DNA from: Anseranas semipalmata
Taxonomy: Eukaryota > Chordata > Aves > Anseriformes > Anseranatidae
DNA: 64,000 bases
Assembly: GCA_013399115.1 (NCBI GenBank)
Contig: VXAA01003849.1
Coordinates: 4,427-68,426 of the forward strand
Direction of reading: 5' to 3'
Every line of letters starts with the position of its first letter. Within the stretch, counting starts at the first letter, position 1. The position numbers and the translations under genes are program-made. This document shows, piece after piece, positions 51,589-63,344 of this stretch. The notes beneath the pieces were generated by a model. That model was not told the DNA's origin. It saw only the letters and a list, made by a program, of their open reading frames with translations, and searched no databases.

Positions 51589-51880
51589 TAGGACAAGATA
51601 GGAACAAGAGGATAGGAACAAGAGGAAACGGCCTCAAGTTGCGCCACGGGAGGTTTAGGTTGGATATTAGGAAAAATTTCTTCTTCGCTGAAAGTGTTGC
51701 AAGGCATTGGAACAGGCTGCCCAGGGAAGTAGCAGTCACCATCCCTGGAGGTATTCAGAAGATGTGTAGATGTGGTGCTTAGGGACATGGTTTAGTGGTA
51801 GACTTGGCAGTGCTAGGTTAACAGCTGGACTTGGTGATCTTACAGGTCTTTTCCAACCTAAATGGTTCTATGACCTTATG
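51589..51880 (+). mobile_element. CR1 LINE 3' end, 5'-truncated
   Basis: Recognisable CR1 3' blocks run in order: GGCCTCAAGTTGCGCCACGG, GGTTGGATATTAGGAAAAAT, GGAACAGGCTGCCCAGGGAA, TCACCATCCCTGGAGGTATT, GTCTTTTCCAACCTAAATGG and the terminal TTCTATGACCTTATG. It belongs to a different CR1 subfamily from the 42-kb copy (GGCCTCAAGTTG / CTTGGTGATCTTA type). Near its 5' end a 14-bp unit (GATAGGAACAAGAG) is perfectly tandem-duplicated at 51597-51624. It is non-coding; the minus-strand ORFs inside are antisense shadows. Confidence 0.9.
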
Positions 51881-53919
51881 AAAAACTGGTCTCAGATATA
51901 TCACCAGCGAGAAATGCTGTGGTATGAAGTTCAATAGGCAGCATTACTCCTTTTCGTAAAACTGCAAACTGAAGTTTGACACAAGAAAAACAAAACAAAG
52001 TGAATAGCACTCACAGAACCAACAAACAGGAAAAAAAAAAAAAATGCCTAGGCTGCATTTTATCAATACGTCTCAGCACATGGAAAGTGACACAGCTATT
52101 TATAGCAAGCAATCCTTTCCTGTTTTCCACCAGGTTTTAAACCCAATAATTACAGTGCATAATCAAGTGTTGAACTCTTCCAAAGCATGAGTCTAGACCT
52201 CAGAAACAAAGTACTCTGCTGGCTTACAGTTATTCTTACAACGTGGCTTGCTCAGAGGATATTTGTTAGGCCTTTTCCAAAATTGTGGGATAAGAATCAA
52301 GCCATTCTTCCTAGGACTTCAGGCCATTCATCCACCTTTCTGCCACTCCGTTATGTTTTCCTGTGCCACTAGTACCCAAGGAGGACCTAGAAAAGCTGAG
52401 AGGCAGCACCATCTCCCTGAGCATGCCTTAACACCTCTTGCCACAGTGCATGTGGGAGAGCCCTCTCCATCTGTAGCCAATTCCCCAGTCATTTGAGGAA
52501 CACAGTTAAAACAGAGATGGAGAGGTGGCCTCCAACCCAAAATACCTTCTCGTCTGAAATGTTAATTCATAGCCAGCCAGAGTGGGAGGAGGTCTTCAAG
52601 GAGCAAGAGAGGTGAAGGAAAGGGGGCACACAAGTGAATGTTTGGTGCCTCCTCCAACTTTTCTGAGATTCACAGAGACCGTAAAGAGCCTGGATTCTCA
52701 GATGCATGACACTTAGAGACAGGTGAAATCATTTTCCCACTAAAAAAAATAATCAAATCAAACTGTAAACACTCATAGAGCAAAGAATTGTTTATTCAAA
52801 AAGGCTTATAGAATAACATCAATATCTTTCTCAGCCCTAAGTACCCCCTGCCTTCCTCACTCAGAAACATTAGCGAGATAAGAAAAACAATGATTTTTAG
52901 AGACAAGAGCCAGAATATTCTTGGCAATTACAGTAAAAGTAGGCAAATTTGTTTCAAGTGCAACAAATTACATGATTTCACTGATGATAAATGTTATAGC
53001 AGACTTACAATATTTTGTCTTTAAGGTATGATCAGTTTATATTTAGGCAGTTGGTTGGGAGGAAATGCAAATATTTTATAATGTTATTTAGTTACATTCA
53101 CTGAAAAAGCAAATCCTGGCAATGCCCAGCCCAGATTTTGGCAGCCCTCATAAAGATCAGTACAATTATTTTTAAAACACTCATAATATCTATTATTAGC
53201 ACCAGTACCTCAGATCATGCCTCATCAAAGAAGAAAAGAGCTGGACTTTGAACATGCCTGAAGGATGAGTGAGTGGGGGAGCCAAGTCCGAAACCTTGTC
53301 CTCCAGTCCAAGAGGCTTCACCCATAATGCTACCTCCATCTGCCAGACTGCGGGGCAGTCTGTTTGAATGTAGTAAGAGCCCACAGGCTATATCTATGAA
53401 CAACATGTTTCAAACACAGATTTCAAAGCTCTTTACAAAGGATTACCATGATCTTCTCTAGTTTCTCTATAAAAAGGAAAAATCTTCCCCAAAAATCTAC
53501 CTGTTCCAAAGATGAAGTTTTGTTCATGTGAAATTACTGAAAGTAGAAAATCATCTTTATAAGTACCCAGAGTCAACCTTAGCTTTGGGGAGATTGTGTC
53601 CCCTGTAACAACTTCAAGGAAATAATCCCATTCCAGAGATTAACTACAGGTCTAACCTGAATAAGAAAGCTAACAGTGAACATGACTTTCTCTTGAAAAA
53701 ATCTTGACAACAGAAATCTTTTTTGTACTGGCAAGGTAATGTTTTAGGTGACCTCACAAGTCTTTTCCACTCCTAGCATCTGTGCTTTCGAGAACTTCCA
53801 AGGTAACCAGTACTTCAAATAGGCCACAGGTGCCAAGACAGGAGCCAAGAGGAAGCTGGGTATTTTCTTAGGTTTGTTTTTTTGGTGGTGTTTNCTCACT
53901 AAAGTTTCTATTTTTCCAT
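51881..53919. other. unique non-coding DNA
   Basis: No gene recognised. A perfect CTATTTATAG lies at 52096-52105. A modest GC patch at 52300-52680 has short ORFs on both strands. There is an A-run near 52031-52043 and one undetermined base at 53894. Confidence 0.5.
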
Positions 53920-54260
53920 CTATTGAATTTTATTGTATATAGAGAATGGCTTTACAGTCTATTGACAAAGTTAAGCCAGACTTAAGATGGGATGTATATT
54001 TGCTGCACATCCCTTTAGCACCCAAGTATGTGAACAGTAGTGCTTTTGGTTTCACCCCCTTTACTCTTTCAGTTTTGCCTGCAAAATATAAGTATGTTTG
54101 TGACATTATAGCTACCGTAATGGAATATGACAGCATAGAGGCAGGAATGTCATTGTATTACCATGGCAATAGACAAACAGTGTTTATTACTGGTAGCTTT
54201 AGGCTTTCACTCAAGCATTGGAAGCACATTTTAGTTCTTTCTTCTTAAGCAAACATATTT
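53920..54260. promoter_or_regulatory. candidate conserved non-coding element with a 100-codon ORF
   Basis: About 340 bp of non-repetitive, even-complexity sequence, stop-free in one frame (53946-54248 plus, 100 codons). The translation has no family I recognise. The DNA includes an X-box-like ATTACCATGGCAAT at 54157-54170 (RFX consensus GTTACCATGGCAAC with symmetric changes at both ends). The texture suggests a constrained element, but coding potential cannot be excluded from one sequence. Confidence 0.25.
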
Positions 54261-55261
54261 TAGTGATTTTTGGCTGGCTTCATCCTGGCTGGCACAACGA
54301 GGTGCAAATTAAATGGCAGTTCTGTGGGCCACGAAGATCTCCTGTTCTACCGAGAAATGAATCACCTTGCAATGACAGATTGCATTTCCACTGCCACCCC
54401 TTCCCTCAGTTATGGCAGGGCATGGTACCTTTGTATTCTGTCCAGGGAGCTCTATTATACACTCATGGTCTCCCACTCCTGAGTCATTCAGGTTTATGAG
54501 GGCTTAAAGCAGAGGTGAGCTTAGTCCCTTTACTTAGCGTGTCTGACAGCAGCAGTAAAACCAGCACTGTAACTTTTACTTATACTTGGTCTTTAATTGA
54601 CATACTGTTCAAATCAAGATAGATGCTTATTTAACATACTGGCATCTTAAGTAATTACTTGAACCTCTGAATTGCCTATACTTACATTGATCCCACTTAA
54701 ATGATTTTCTTAAGTGAAATGTAAATTATCCTATAATTACAATTGTCAGGATTTATCATAAGTATCAGCATAGATGGAAGAGCCTTGGGAAAAAATTATC
54801 CTACTGTAAGACAGTCAAATTAATTAGCAGGCCAAACAGCACTTGTGATTCAACTTAGATTCAGTAGCTAATATTCTATTAATGTTAATTTCTCTTTTAG
54901 AAATGTTCCTGTTTCATTTTCACCAAATCCAGTACGGTTAATTATTGAGAATTTAACCCCTATAAAGTTCTTGTTTTAAATGTTAACTGGAATAAATTGA
55001 TACTTTCAGGATCTGATGTGACCTGAAAAAATATATAAACTAGAGAAGAATCTGAATAGAAAAGTGACAAATAGTCTTTTGTTGTCCTTGTTCTTTTTGC
55101 TCTTAAGGAAAAAAAAATTGTCTGTACATAAGCAACCCCAAAGAAAGGAGCATTAAAATATCCCTTATGACAGAAACATCTAATCATGGGATTTGAGGAA
55201 AACTCAGACATTCAGAAAGTGCCCATGACCCCAGCCAGAATCAGTTCTATATTACACCTGA
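54261..55261. other. unique non-coding DNA
   Basis: No gene or transposon recognised. Slightly GC-richer with short plus-strand ORFs at 54270-54500, then AT-rich. Confidence 0.5.
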
Positions 55262-55592
55262 CTAGTTTTTCCAGCCTTCTCTGAAACTCTACTAGTGATG
55301 AAGATTCATGCCCTCCCCTGTACAATCCATTCTAGTATTTTACAGTCCTTAGCAAGTCCTTTCTAACATCCTATCTGATTGTTTGGGATTCATCTTGGCT
55401 CACCCACCATGGACACAGAGCGTGGAAAAAAAAACTTTTTTTCTGCAGCAGCCTGTACATACAGAAGATTGTTATCACATCACTCCATAGCCTTCTTCTC
55501 TATAGGATAAATGTCCCCATATCATTCACTCTTCCCGTACAAAAATGACTTAGAAAATTTGAACTCATTGCTGGTTTGGGGGCTCTTTCAAA
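55262..55592 (-). mobile_element. ancient CR1 LINE fragment, minus strand
   Basis: The plus strand reads CCAGCCTTCTCTGAAACTCT, AGTGATGAAGATTCATGCCC, AGTCCTTTCTAACATC, then further on GAAGATTGTTATCACATCAC, AGCCTTCTTCTCTATAGGAT and GACTTAGAAAATTTGA. This is the block order of the reverse-complemented 3' part of old amniote CR1/L3-like LINEs (recalled 'agtgatggagattcc', 'gactgttatcatgtc', 'agtcttctcttctccag', 'ggtcatgttttctagacc'). It is highly diverged and older than the plus-strand CR1 copies. No coding capacity remains. Confidence 0.7.
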
Positions 55593-56980
55593 TATTTTGT
55601 CTCTTTCATGGAAAAAGAGTGGGTACAACATGAGAACCTGCTAGATAAATGGATTAAATATTTACTAAGATTTAAAAGTTAGTTAATATGACCAGTTGCT
55701 CTTAGAATATTTTGTGTTTCTTCATCACAACATTGTTCCTGTCTTTTTCTATGGATTTAATGAGTAAATAGTTGACAATATTGCGGGGTAATATCAGGGT
55801 AACACCTGAAAATGCGCCATTGGTACAGCATGTGCTGCAGTGCAAGCTTTGAACTAATGAGACAAAGTATTCAAACTGGAATTTGCATAGTAAACCTAGA
55901 GAAGCTTGACCTATCTGAACAATAGGTGGGCAACTATGGGATAACAAAATGAATTATATTAAGCCACAAGAGTAGTAAAATCAGCTGATTAAGATCAAGA
56001 AGCAAAGATAAAACCAAGTTTTGTGTAGAACAGAACTTGGGGATGAACAGAACTCACAGCATGACAGGTAATGCCCTAGAAACCTATTTTCTTACTGATG
56101 AGGCTAGAAAGCTTGAAAGGACATGTTAAAAATAAAGGTCATAAAATTAAGTGGAGTAGTAATCAAAATGAAGAATTAGAAATCTTTCCAGTATGAATGT
56201 CTCTATAACAAAAGAATAGTCATACCTGAACAAAGCACTAGCTTTATGGAACTGGAGATTGAAATTCCCCAACAGTGGTTGCAATTTACCAAGACTGTGA
56301 TCCATTTTTCCATGGTGAAGTCCTTAAATAACAAACACCTGCTGGTCATTTACTTTTTCTTCTGTTTTGCTGAAATAAATATCTGCTGACTTGGGTTCAT
56401 TTGGGGGAAAAAAAAGAAAAAAAAACATATATAGTGAAAATAGGTTACAAGGTTATTTATACTGGTGTGAGTCAGAGTCCTCCATCTCAAAACCACAACC
56501 ACAGCAACCAGTCTGAAAGCTAAACCATGCAAACAAGCATATGTTCAATTCCACTAAACCACTTAATAAATCTAAATTACAAATAAAGCATCAATTGGCT
56601 TTTGAGATAACACATTCTGAGATGTTCAGAAGAGTCTACACTGAAGAATGATTGTTTTAAGATCTTTGCAGCCTCTCATGATTACAACACATTGCATACA
56701 CTTGAAAGTAATAGCAGCTATTCTTTTGCTGAGAGTTGGAGATTTTTCACAGAGCTGTTATTCCTGATCATTCTTGTCTTTCGCTCTCACACTTTGGGAA
56801 ACCCTGCAGTGCAAACAGTCACACAGTCTCTGACTACTAATGCAAGAGAGGTTTCCTTGCTTTTAGTCTCAGGTCCTACCTGGTGCATGTTGCAGCTCTG
56901 AAAACATTCCCTTCTGGGAATACTTTAAGGCAGCTGCTGTAATAAGCTCTGCCTTTCAGCAGCTGCTAAAAGGTTTCCAT

Positions 56981-56995
56981 TCTGCCCTCTGCGAC
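56981..56995 (-). promoter_or_regulatory. weak CTCF-like motif
   Basis: On the minus strand GTCGCAGAGGGCAGA contains GCAGAGGGCAG, matching the CTCF core but with poor flanks. Orientation is opposite to the 48,974 site. Confidence 0.2.
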
Positions 56996-57350
56996 ATATT
57001 TATCTCTATGGAAAGAACCCATGAAAGTTTGTGTTAAGTTTGTCCCTAGAATCCCAAAGTGAGAGAGCTGCACTACCAGATGGGATGGTGACGACCTTTG
57101 GGAGTCCCCTTTCCAAAGCCTGCTGACAAACTACTGGTAGCCCTACAAGTGGGACTTCAGACAAATCTGTGAATTCTAACGGCATCAATGTGAGTATCTG
57201 GATGTGAAATGAGTGCTGTGGATATCCTTTTCTGTCCCATGTACACCGCAACTTGTCTGCTTTCCGGCAGAAGTCTCGTAAGGAAACAGACAAGGCATCA
57301 TCTACCACAGTCTGAGGCAGTGCATTATACCGACGTCACAGGTCTAGGCC

Positions 57351-57375
57351 ATGACCCCTAATAACTAGAGGTCAT
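57351..57375. promoter_or_regulatory. 25-bp near-perfect palindrome with nuclear-receptor half-sites
   Basis: Arms ATGACC (57351-57356) and GGTCAT (57370-57375) are exact reverse complements. Ten of twelve position pairs across the whole 25 bp are complementary. The ends form everted TGACC / GGTCA half-sites of the nuclear-receptor type, and a CRE-like CGACGTCA sits 12 bases upstream. The symmetry is seen directly; protein binding is inference. Confidence 0.35.
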
Positions 57376-59072
57376 GCTCAGCAGCAATGGTTTGCTTTCT
57401 GCTAGGAGGTAGGGATTAATTGCTGAATAAATTAGGACTCGGTGTTTTGACACAGTGCCAAGATGGGTGCTATCTCTGGCTTCAATGCAGTGCCTTTGTC
57501 AGGCTCAGCTGCTGCTTCAGGCACCAAAGCTGCTTTAGCTGACTGGTAATTTGATAGAGCAACATACCCTAAGATGCACAAGGGCCTGAACTGGTACTTC
57601 TCTGACCCTCGGAGAACTCCAAGACAGGAATAGGAGATGAAGTCATTTTAAGTGAATCCTTCTCCTTCTGTCTTGAAATTTGAACTCCCTCAGGTTTGAG
57701 AAGTATGCCAATTTCATTTATTAAGAGAAAAGGATTTTATTTAGCCAGAGAGAGCTCACCGACTTCATAGACACCTAAAGCTATCAATAAGTTGTAGGTC
57801 ATCGTTGGTGGAAATATCAGCAAAAGGTTAAAGAGGGAGTTGGGGATTGGAAGGATACCACAAAGTGTTAGAAACAATATTTATTAGTTCTTTGCAGCTC
57901 ATTTTCTTCAGGGCAGGGAGAGTGAAAAACCTCTGTAATTGCTAACTACAAATGTTTACGTTATCCAGGGAATTGCAAATTCCCTTTAATTGCTGATGGC
58001 AGTTCAGTTGCTTGAGGTAGAGGGAGTAAAACACAGAGGGAGTAAGATCAGTCATTACAGCCGGCTCTCACTCCCTCATCCTAAGGGGAAATGAGCTGCT
58101 GTGAACACAGGGCAGTACAAGGACAGCTTAGCTAAAAGCTGAAAAATTCCAAAAAGGTGGAAATATACTAGCATGTTGTGGTGCCAAGTTCGCTTGAAAA
58201 ATTATGAAGTAACACCACAGATTTCTATAGAGCAGATTGTAATTTGCTTATGTATAACCAAGTGTTTTGGCCCATAGAATAAGTATATGGACTCATCAAG
58301 CAAATTTCATGTTTGAAGTGAATTTACCTTCCTTGTAAATCTGCTTCACTCACACATATGGGACATACTGTTGCCATTTGCTTTCTTCTTGTTGTAAACT
58401 ACTTAGCAGACAAAAATCTCAGATATGAACTAATAACATGTCTTGAGAGCCTTAGCAAACCAAAAAAAAACATGTAACTACTTGCTGCAAAACAGAAAAC
58501 CACATCTAGGATGTATAAGCATTTTTTCGTTTAAAAGAATTATGTGCCAATCGTAATTTTTCCCTGGTGGCAACTACTTGTATAGGGTAGGGTGGACAAC
58601 TTGCAGCATAAGGGGAGGATGCTCCTACAAGCAGATAAATTGACAGAAAGTCATTTTTAATTTCTAGTGCCACAAAATGAACAGACAAGCAGGACTCCCC
58701 ATACAGTCCTCCTTTCAAAACAGACTTTGACTAAATTAAATTTGTGGGGTTATGGAGATACCGAGATAGTGTTCTTGCATCAAAGTCCTGGAAGAAAAAA
58801 AAAAGTTCACAAAATGAAAAATATCAGGTCTTACGCTTTTTTCTTTCTCAAAGCAGATGTGTCAGAGCTCTAAACATCCTCCAGTATACAAGTAACATTG
58901 CTCAAGCAAGACTGTGAGAAGACAAAAAACCATCATAACTTTTAAGTCATTAATGATTGTTACAATCATATGAAGGAATAAAATTTAAAAATATATGAAA
59001 GCTAAAGAGTCTTCCATAAAATACATGGGATTTAACCCCAAGGGAGCATGAATCCTGGTGTGTTGGGCTTTT

Positions 59073-59086
59073 ATGAAAGCTTTCAT
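59073..59086. repeat. 14-bp perfect palindrome
   Basis: ATGAAAGCTTTCAT reads the same on both strands. Small and possibly chance in AT-rich DNA. Confidence 0.7.
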
Positions 59087-59509
59087 GGGTGTTAAAATTA
59101 CCAGACTAGAAAATAAATATTAATAGATCAATAACTTGTCATTCAGAATTGTAAGGTCCTTTCCAAAAAAACTTCTGTTGCAATTTGCATATTTCATATG
59201 TGCCAGCATCCTTGGGTTATAGGTCAGCACACAAAAAATGGCGAAAAAGACAATGTCCATTAGGTGCAGTTCAGGAGAACCTCACTGGTGACTGTCTGTC
59301 ATCTGTATGTGGAAAAGAAAGGCGCAGTGTAAATCATTAGATCTTCATGCCATTTTCCTGTATTCTCTCCATCAAGCTGCCAAAATTCAATGTATTATTA
59401 AGATTCATAAAATGTGTGCTATGTAATGTGATAACTCATGAACAGCATTTTTTGCAAGATACAGAAGGCTGCCAAAAGGGGCAGGAGCTGGGGCATATTG
59501 TATGCAAGG

Positions 59510-59879
59510 AGAAGCTGTAGCTGGGTTTGTTCAGCCTGGAGAAGAAGGGAGCTCAGGGGAGACCTCATTGCTCTCTACCTTATGTGTGATTAAGGGAGGA
59601 CAGAGCCAAATTCTCCTCAGAGGGGCACAGTGGAAGGATGCAGGGCAACAAACACAAGCCACAGGAAGGAAAAAGTTAATTAGATACAAGGATAAAAAAT
59701 TGTCCCAATGAGTAATGATGAACCCTGGAGCAGGTTGTCCAGAGAGATGGTCTCTCCTGGATATGGCCACAGGCAACCTGATCTAACTGCAAACACTGAC
59801 CTTCTTTGGGCTTGGGATTGGACCAGATGACCAGGTGCCTCCCAAGCTAAATTATTTTATGATACTATGATAACTATGT
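59510..59879 (+). mobile_element. CR1 LINE 3' end, old and 5'-truncated
   Basis: It opens with TTGTTCAGCCTGGAGAAGAA and GGGGAGACCTCATTG (CR1 ORF2 end / 3' region). Later it shows CCTGGAGCAGGTTGTCCAGA, a TGGACCAGATGACC-like block, and a terminal ATTTTATG, ATACTATG, ATAACTATG octamer run. The middle has diverged and short pieces are lost. The plus-strand ORF 59502-59711 and minus-strand ORF 59531-59776 lie within it and are not genes. Confidence 0.8.
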
Positions 59880-62800
59880 AACCTACAGATGCGCAGAGCC
59901 ATTTGCATAAAAGCAGCAATTTTTAGAGGAGACCATGAAAGCAGATAAATGACTGAATTTAAAATACACTAAGAAATATCCATATTCATATTTCTTACAG
60001 TATTTAAACAAAAGGGATTCTGAAATTTTGATTTACAAGTGAATCACATTTCTGAAGAAGAACATATAAAGTAAGAAAATAGTTCAAACACAGATTATCT
60101 CTGATTTCTCTGGAACATAAAGTACAAGCAGAATTCCCAGCTGGTTAAGGTAGCAAACATGGGGGTGGAGAGAAACAGTAATTATACATTAGCTCAGTTA
60201 AACTAATTCATGTGGGACTACACCACAAGAATTGATTAAATAAATGTAAGTGTATGAAATGATGGAGGAACTAGTAAGCATGTAATCATTGTAAACCCGT
60301 CTTTGTGATATTTAACCTGGATCTGTAAATGCTATAGTAAAAATGGAGACTTCAAAACAGATTAGATATGTCCAACCTGCATATATTCTACAATTTGATT
60401 TCAATTGCAATTAAACCGACAGTAAAATCAACAGAAATTGAGTGTAAACATCAACTGCGAACAGAAGGCAGCCCCTAGAAACTTCCTGGAAGAGTGAAGT
60501 AATGATAACTCTGGGGGACAGAACACAGTTTAATTATATAGAAAGACAAATTAAGTCAATAGAATTGAGGTATTTGATTGTACTGACAGTGAAATAATTT
60601 GGATGTTAAAATAAAAGATAAAGAGATTCAGCTCCAAACCTTTAACTGGTGTAAATCCTATAACTCTAGCAAAGTCAGGAGCTTGGTTATGGCTAGGTAG
60701 GTCATGGCTAGGGATCCAAAGTTTGATATGTTTATTTTGGAAGGAAGTAAGGTACAGTTCATAGCCCCTTTTTCACACTGAAGAATGTTTCGTTCCTCAG
60801 ACAGTCCTTATCATTCCAAAAAGTCACTTGTAAAGCAAAATAATATTCAGAGAAAGGATACAAGAGCTGAGACTTCAAGGTTTAGAAGAAATTATCAAAA
60901 GTGAGCAAACCCGATGCAGGAACTTCAGCTTTTGCAGCCTAAGAGCTGCTCCTCTCTATCCCTAGGGTCTAAAGAATCTGATATATACACTGTACATTTT
61001 CAAAAGCTGTTCAATTTCTTTCACCTGGAAAGACAAACACATGTTTCTGTATCTTTGATAAATGCCCTATTTTAGTAATTTAAATCAGAGCATATTGACA
61101 TAAATCGGTACTTTTGGGATAGGCAAGATGCATTACCATGAAAAATGTGATTATATACATTGCCTGTGTGATTATATTTAACTTTCAGAACTCACCCTCT
61201 GAGAATGGTTTTAGTCCTTTATTTCAGAGTATACTGATATAAAAATCCAGTGATCCCATCAGGTTCTGTAGGTTAATACTGAGGGTATCAACCAGCCTGA
61301 GTATTCAAGGTGATGTTTGTTATCTGCTCCATGATTTCTCCCCTGTGACACTCAGTAAATAAAAAAATAATAATAAAAAAAATCAGTAAATAATAAAAAA
61401 CAAACTGTAGTTTTTGAGGGCCCTACACAAAGTTTTTGTGATAATTTTCTGAATCTGATCATAGATTCAATATTTGGCTGTGTAATTTATGGTTTAGCTA
61501 CAGCATGTCTTTTTAAAAGACCTCACACCCTGATTTTGAAAAGTTGGGTAATGCAAAATACATCACATGTGTATAGAGATGGCTCAGCAGTCAGTTATTC
61601 TCATAGCTTAAGCAAAATAAATATGCATTTAAATAGGAATTGAATTTCAACCTCTGAAGTAAGTCACTCCATGCTCTGGGCTTCTTTTTCCACCTGTTAT
61701 ATTTTGTTCACTTAGCCCAGACTGAACCAACATGTCTCCTGCAAGCAAAACTCATCCTCAGTGATTCTTCCACCTCACCAACAATGACTTCATTTCCTGA
61801 GAAAACAGCTTTTCTGCCTTGTGCAGGACCAGTGCGAGCCAAACTGCTGCCTCATCCAAAGCAAAGGCAAGGCAGAGGTGCAAATTTTGCCCATGCAGAA
61901 TTTAGTTAGTGGCCACTGTGTCTCAGGGGTGGGGTAAAGCATCCCGGTTGACCTGCCTTCACCTTTCTGTCTTGCGAGATAGCACCAGTTTGTTTGTTTC
62001 GGGGTTTGTTTGTTTTTTTTCAGTGACACTGTGCTATGGTTGTTATTACATTTCTTCTCATAGCTTGCTGTGATTGAAATTCCTACTTGGTGTATTTTCT
62101 GCCAATGTCTAACGTGTTTACTTAGAAAAAAAAAAAAAAGATTAAATGGCTTCCATGGTTAGGAATCCTCCCACTCTCAGCACAACAATTTCAATGATTT
62201 ACTTTTCTAGTTAGATCTTTTTCCCAGTATTACTCAGGTAAATGTCAAGCAGCAGTCTTGGCCTGTGTACAGCACATAATGCATGTTGACTCTCATGACT
62301 GGCTTCTAACAAATTAATGATGTATCTTTGGTAAGAAACTATTTTCTGGATATTCATTTTCTAAGAGGGATTGGATTCTTTCTGCTGATTTCAGCAGCCT
62401 TTGTTCTCAACCACCAACCACTGTTATAATCTACTAAACATGACATCCTGAAGTGAGGGTTTGACTGATTCTAACAGAGTTCTGGCAATATCCGATTGAC
62501 TAAAAGTAACTCAGGAAGATATATGAGATGAAAAACATTTGAAATGTTAGTAAGTTAGGACCCTAGCATGGCTGTTGCCAACGGAGAAAAATGGCACATC
62601 TATACAGCTATAGAAAAAATGAGGCGTGGGAGGGAGGGAAAGCTTAACAAGTGCTAATTAACTTAGTGAACTATATCAGGAACAGAATTGTAATTTTGTA
62701 ACAGATCTGAAGTGGGAGAAAAGGTAACTTGTAAAATCTTCTTAATGAGCATTTTAACACATAGAGTGCCCAAAGCAAGAACTACATCAACAAGGGCAAG

Positions 62801-63344
62801 TCCCACTGAGCAAAATCTTACTGACACCTTGTTATCTCCTAAATTGAGGTGACAAGCTGTCTGTTCCAGGGAGGACGGCAAGCCATGAGCTGATGAAACT
62901 GGAGAGATAAACTCAGATATGAGTACAGCCACCAGCTTCTGATCTCTGCCACTATCTCAGCCATATAACCCTTGGACTTACACAGCCTGCCCTAATTCAC
63001 AGCCTGTTCAAATGCTGCACTTAATGCTTCTTTTACCTTTGTTTTTCAGGATTTTATAGTAGCTCATAAGTGTATTGTGTTATTTATTTAGGTGAAGAGG
63101 TGTTACGAGGTTTTACAACATAGATACTTGCTTTAAAGAATCTTCCAAAGCACTTATGCAGGTAACTGCTTTCTCTGCTAATAAACATGAAGCTTTTCAG
63201 TCTCTTGAGACCTGTAGATTTCTTTAAAAATCTGGTCTATATGCTTGCTAAGGTCATTTAACACCACTCATCACCATGAGTGATTAATGTTTAAGAAATT
63301 AAGCCTTAAATGGGCTGTATTTTTTCTAGTTGCAACAATACTAG
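59880..63344. other. unique DNA with old-repeat traces
   Basis: No gene recognised. 60630-60690 (GATTCAGCTCCAAACC, TTTAACTGGTGTAAATCC) resembles an old amniote palindromic repeat at low confidence. An A/T-rich simple stretch lies at 61357-61405 and an A14 run at 62126-62139. TTTG/TTTGTTTG repeats occur near 61991-62019. The MIR-like fragment at 61640-61720 is listed separately. Confidence 0.45.
61640..61720 (+). mobile_element. possible MIR-like SINE relic
   Basis: AAGTAAGTCACTCCATGCTC continuing as TGGGCTTCTTTTTCCACCTG parallels the MIR block 'aagtcacttaacctctctgggcctcagtttccccatctgta'. Short and diverged. Confidence 0.35.

Larger units (their letters stand above)
55593..59509. other. unique non-coding DNA
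   Basis: No gene recognised. 56450-56490 (TTTATACTGGTGTGAGTCAG) resembles an old amniote repeat word at low confidence. 57000-57640 is a GC-richer patch with a 100-codon minus-strand ORF (57006-57308), a CRE-like CGACGTCA at 57331-57338 and the palindrome at 57351-57375. A 14-bp perfect palindrome lies at 59073-59086. Confidence 0.45.

Noticed and set aside
57006..57308. 100-codon minus-strand ORF
   Set aside because: Lies in a GC-richer patch with no recognisable protein family.
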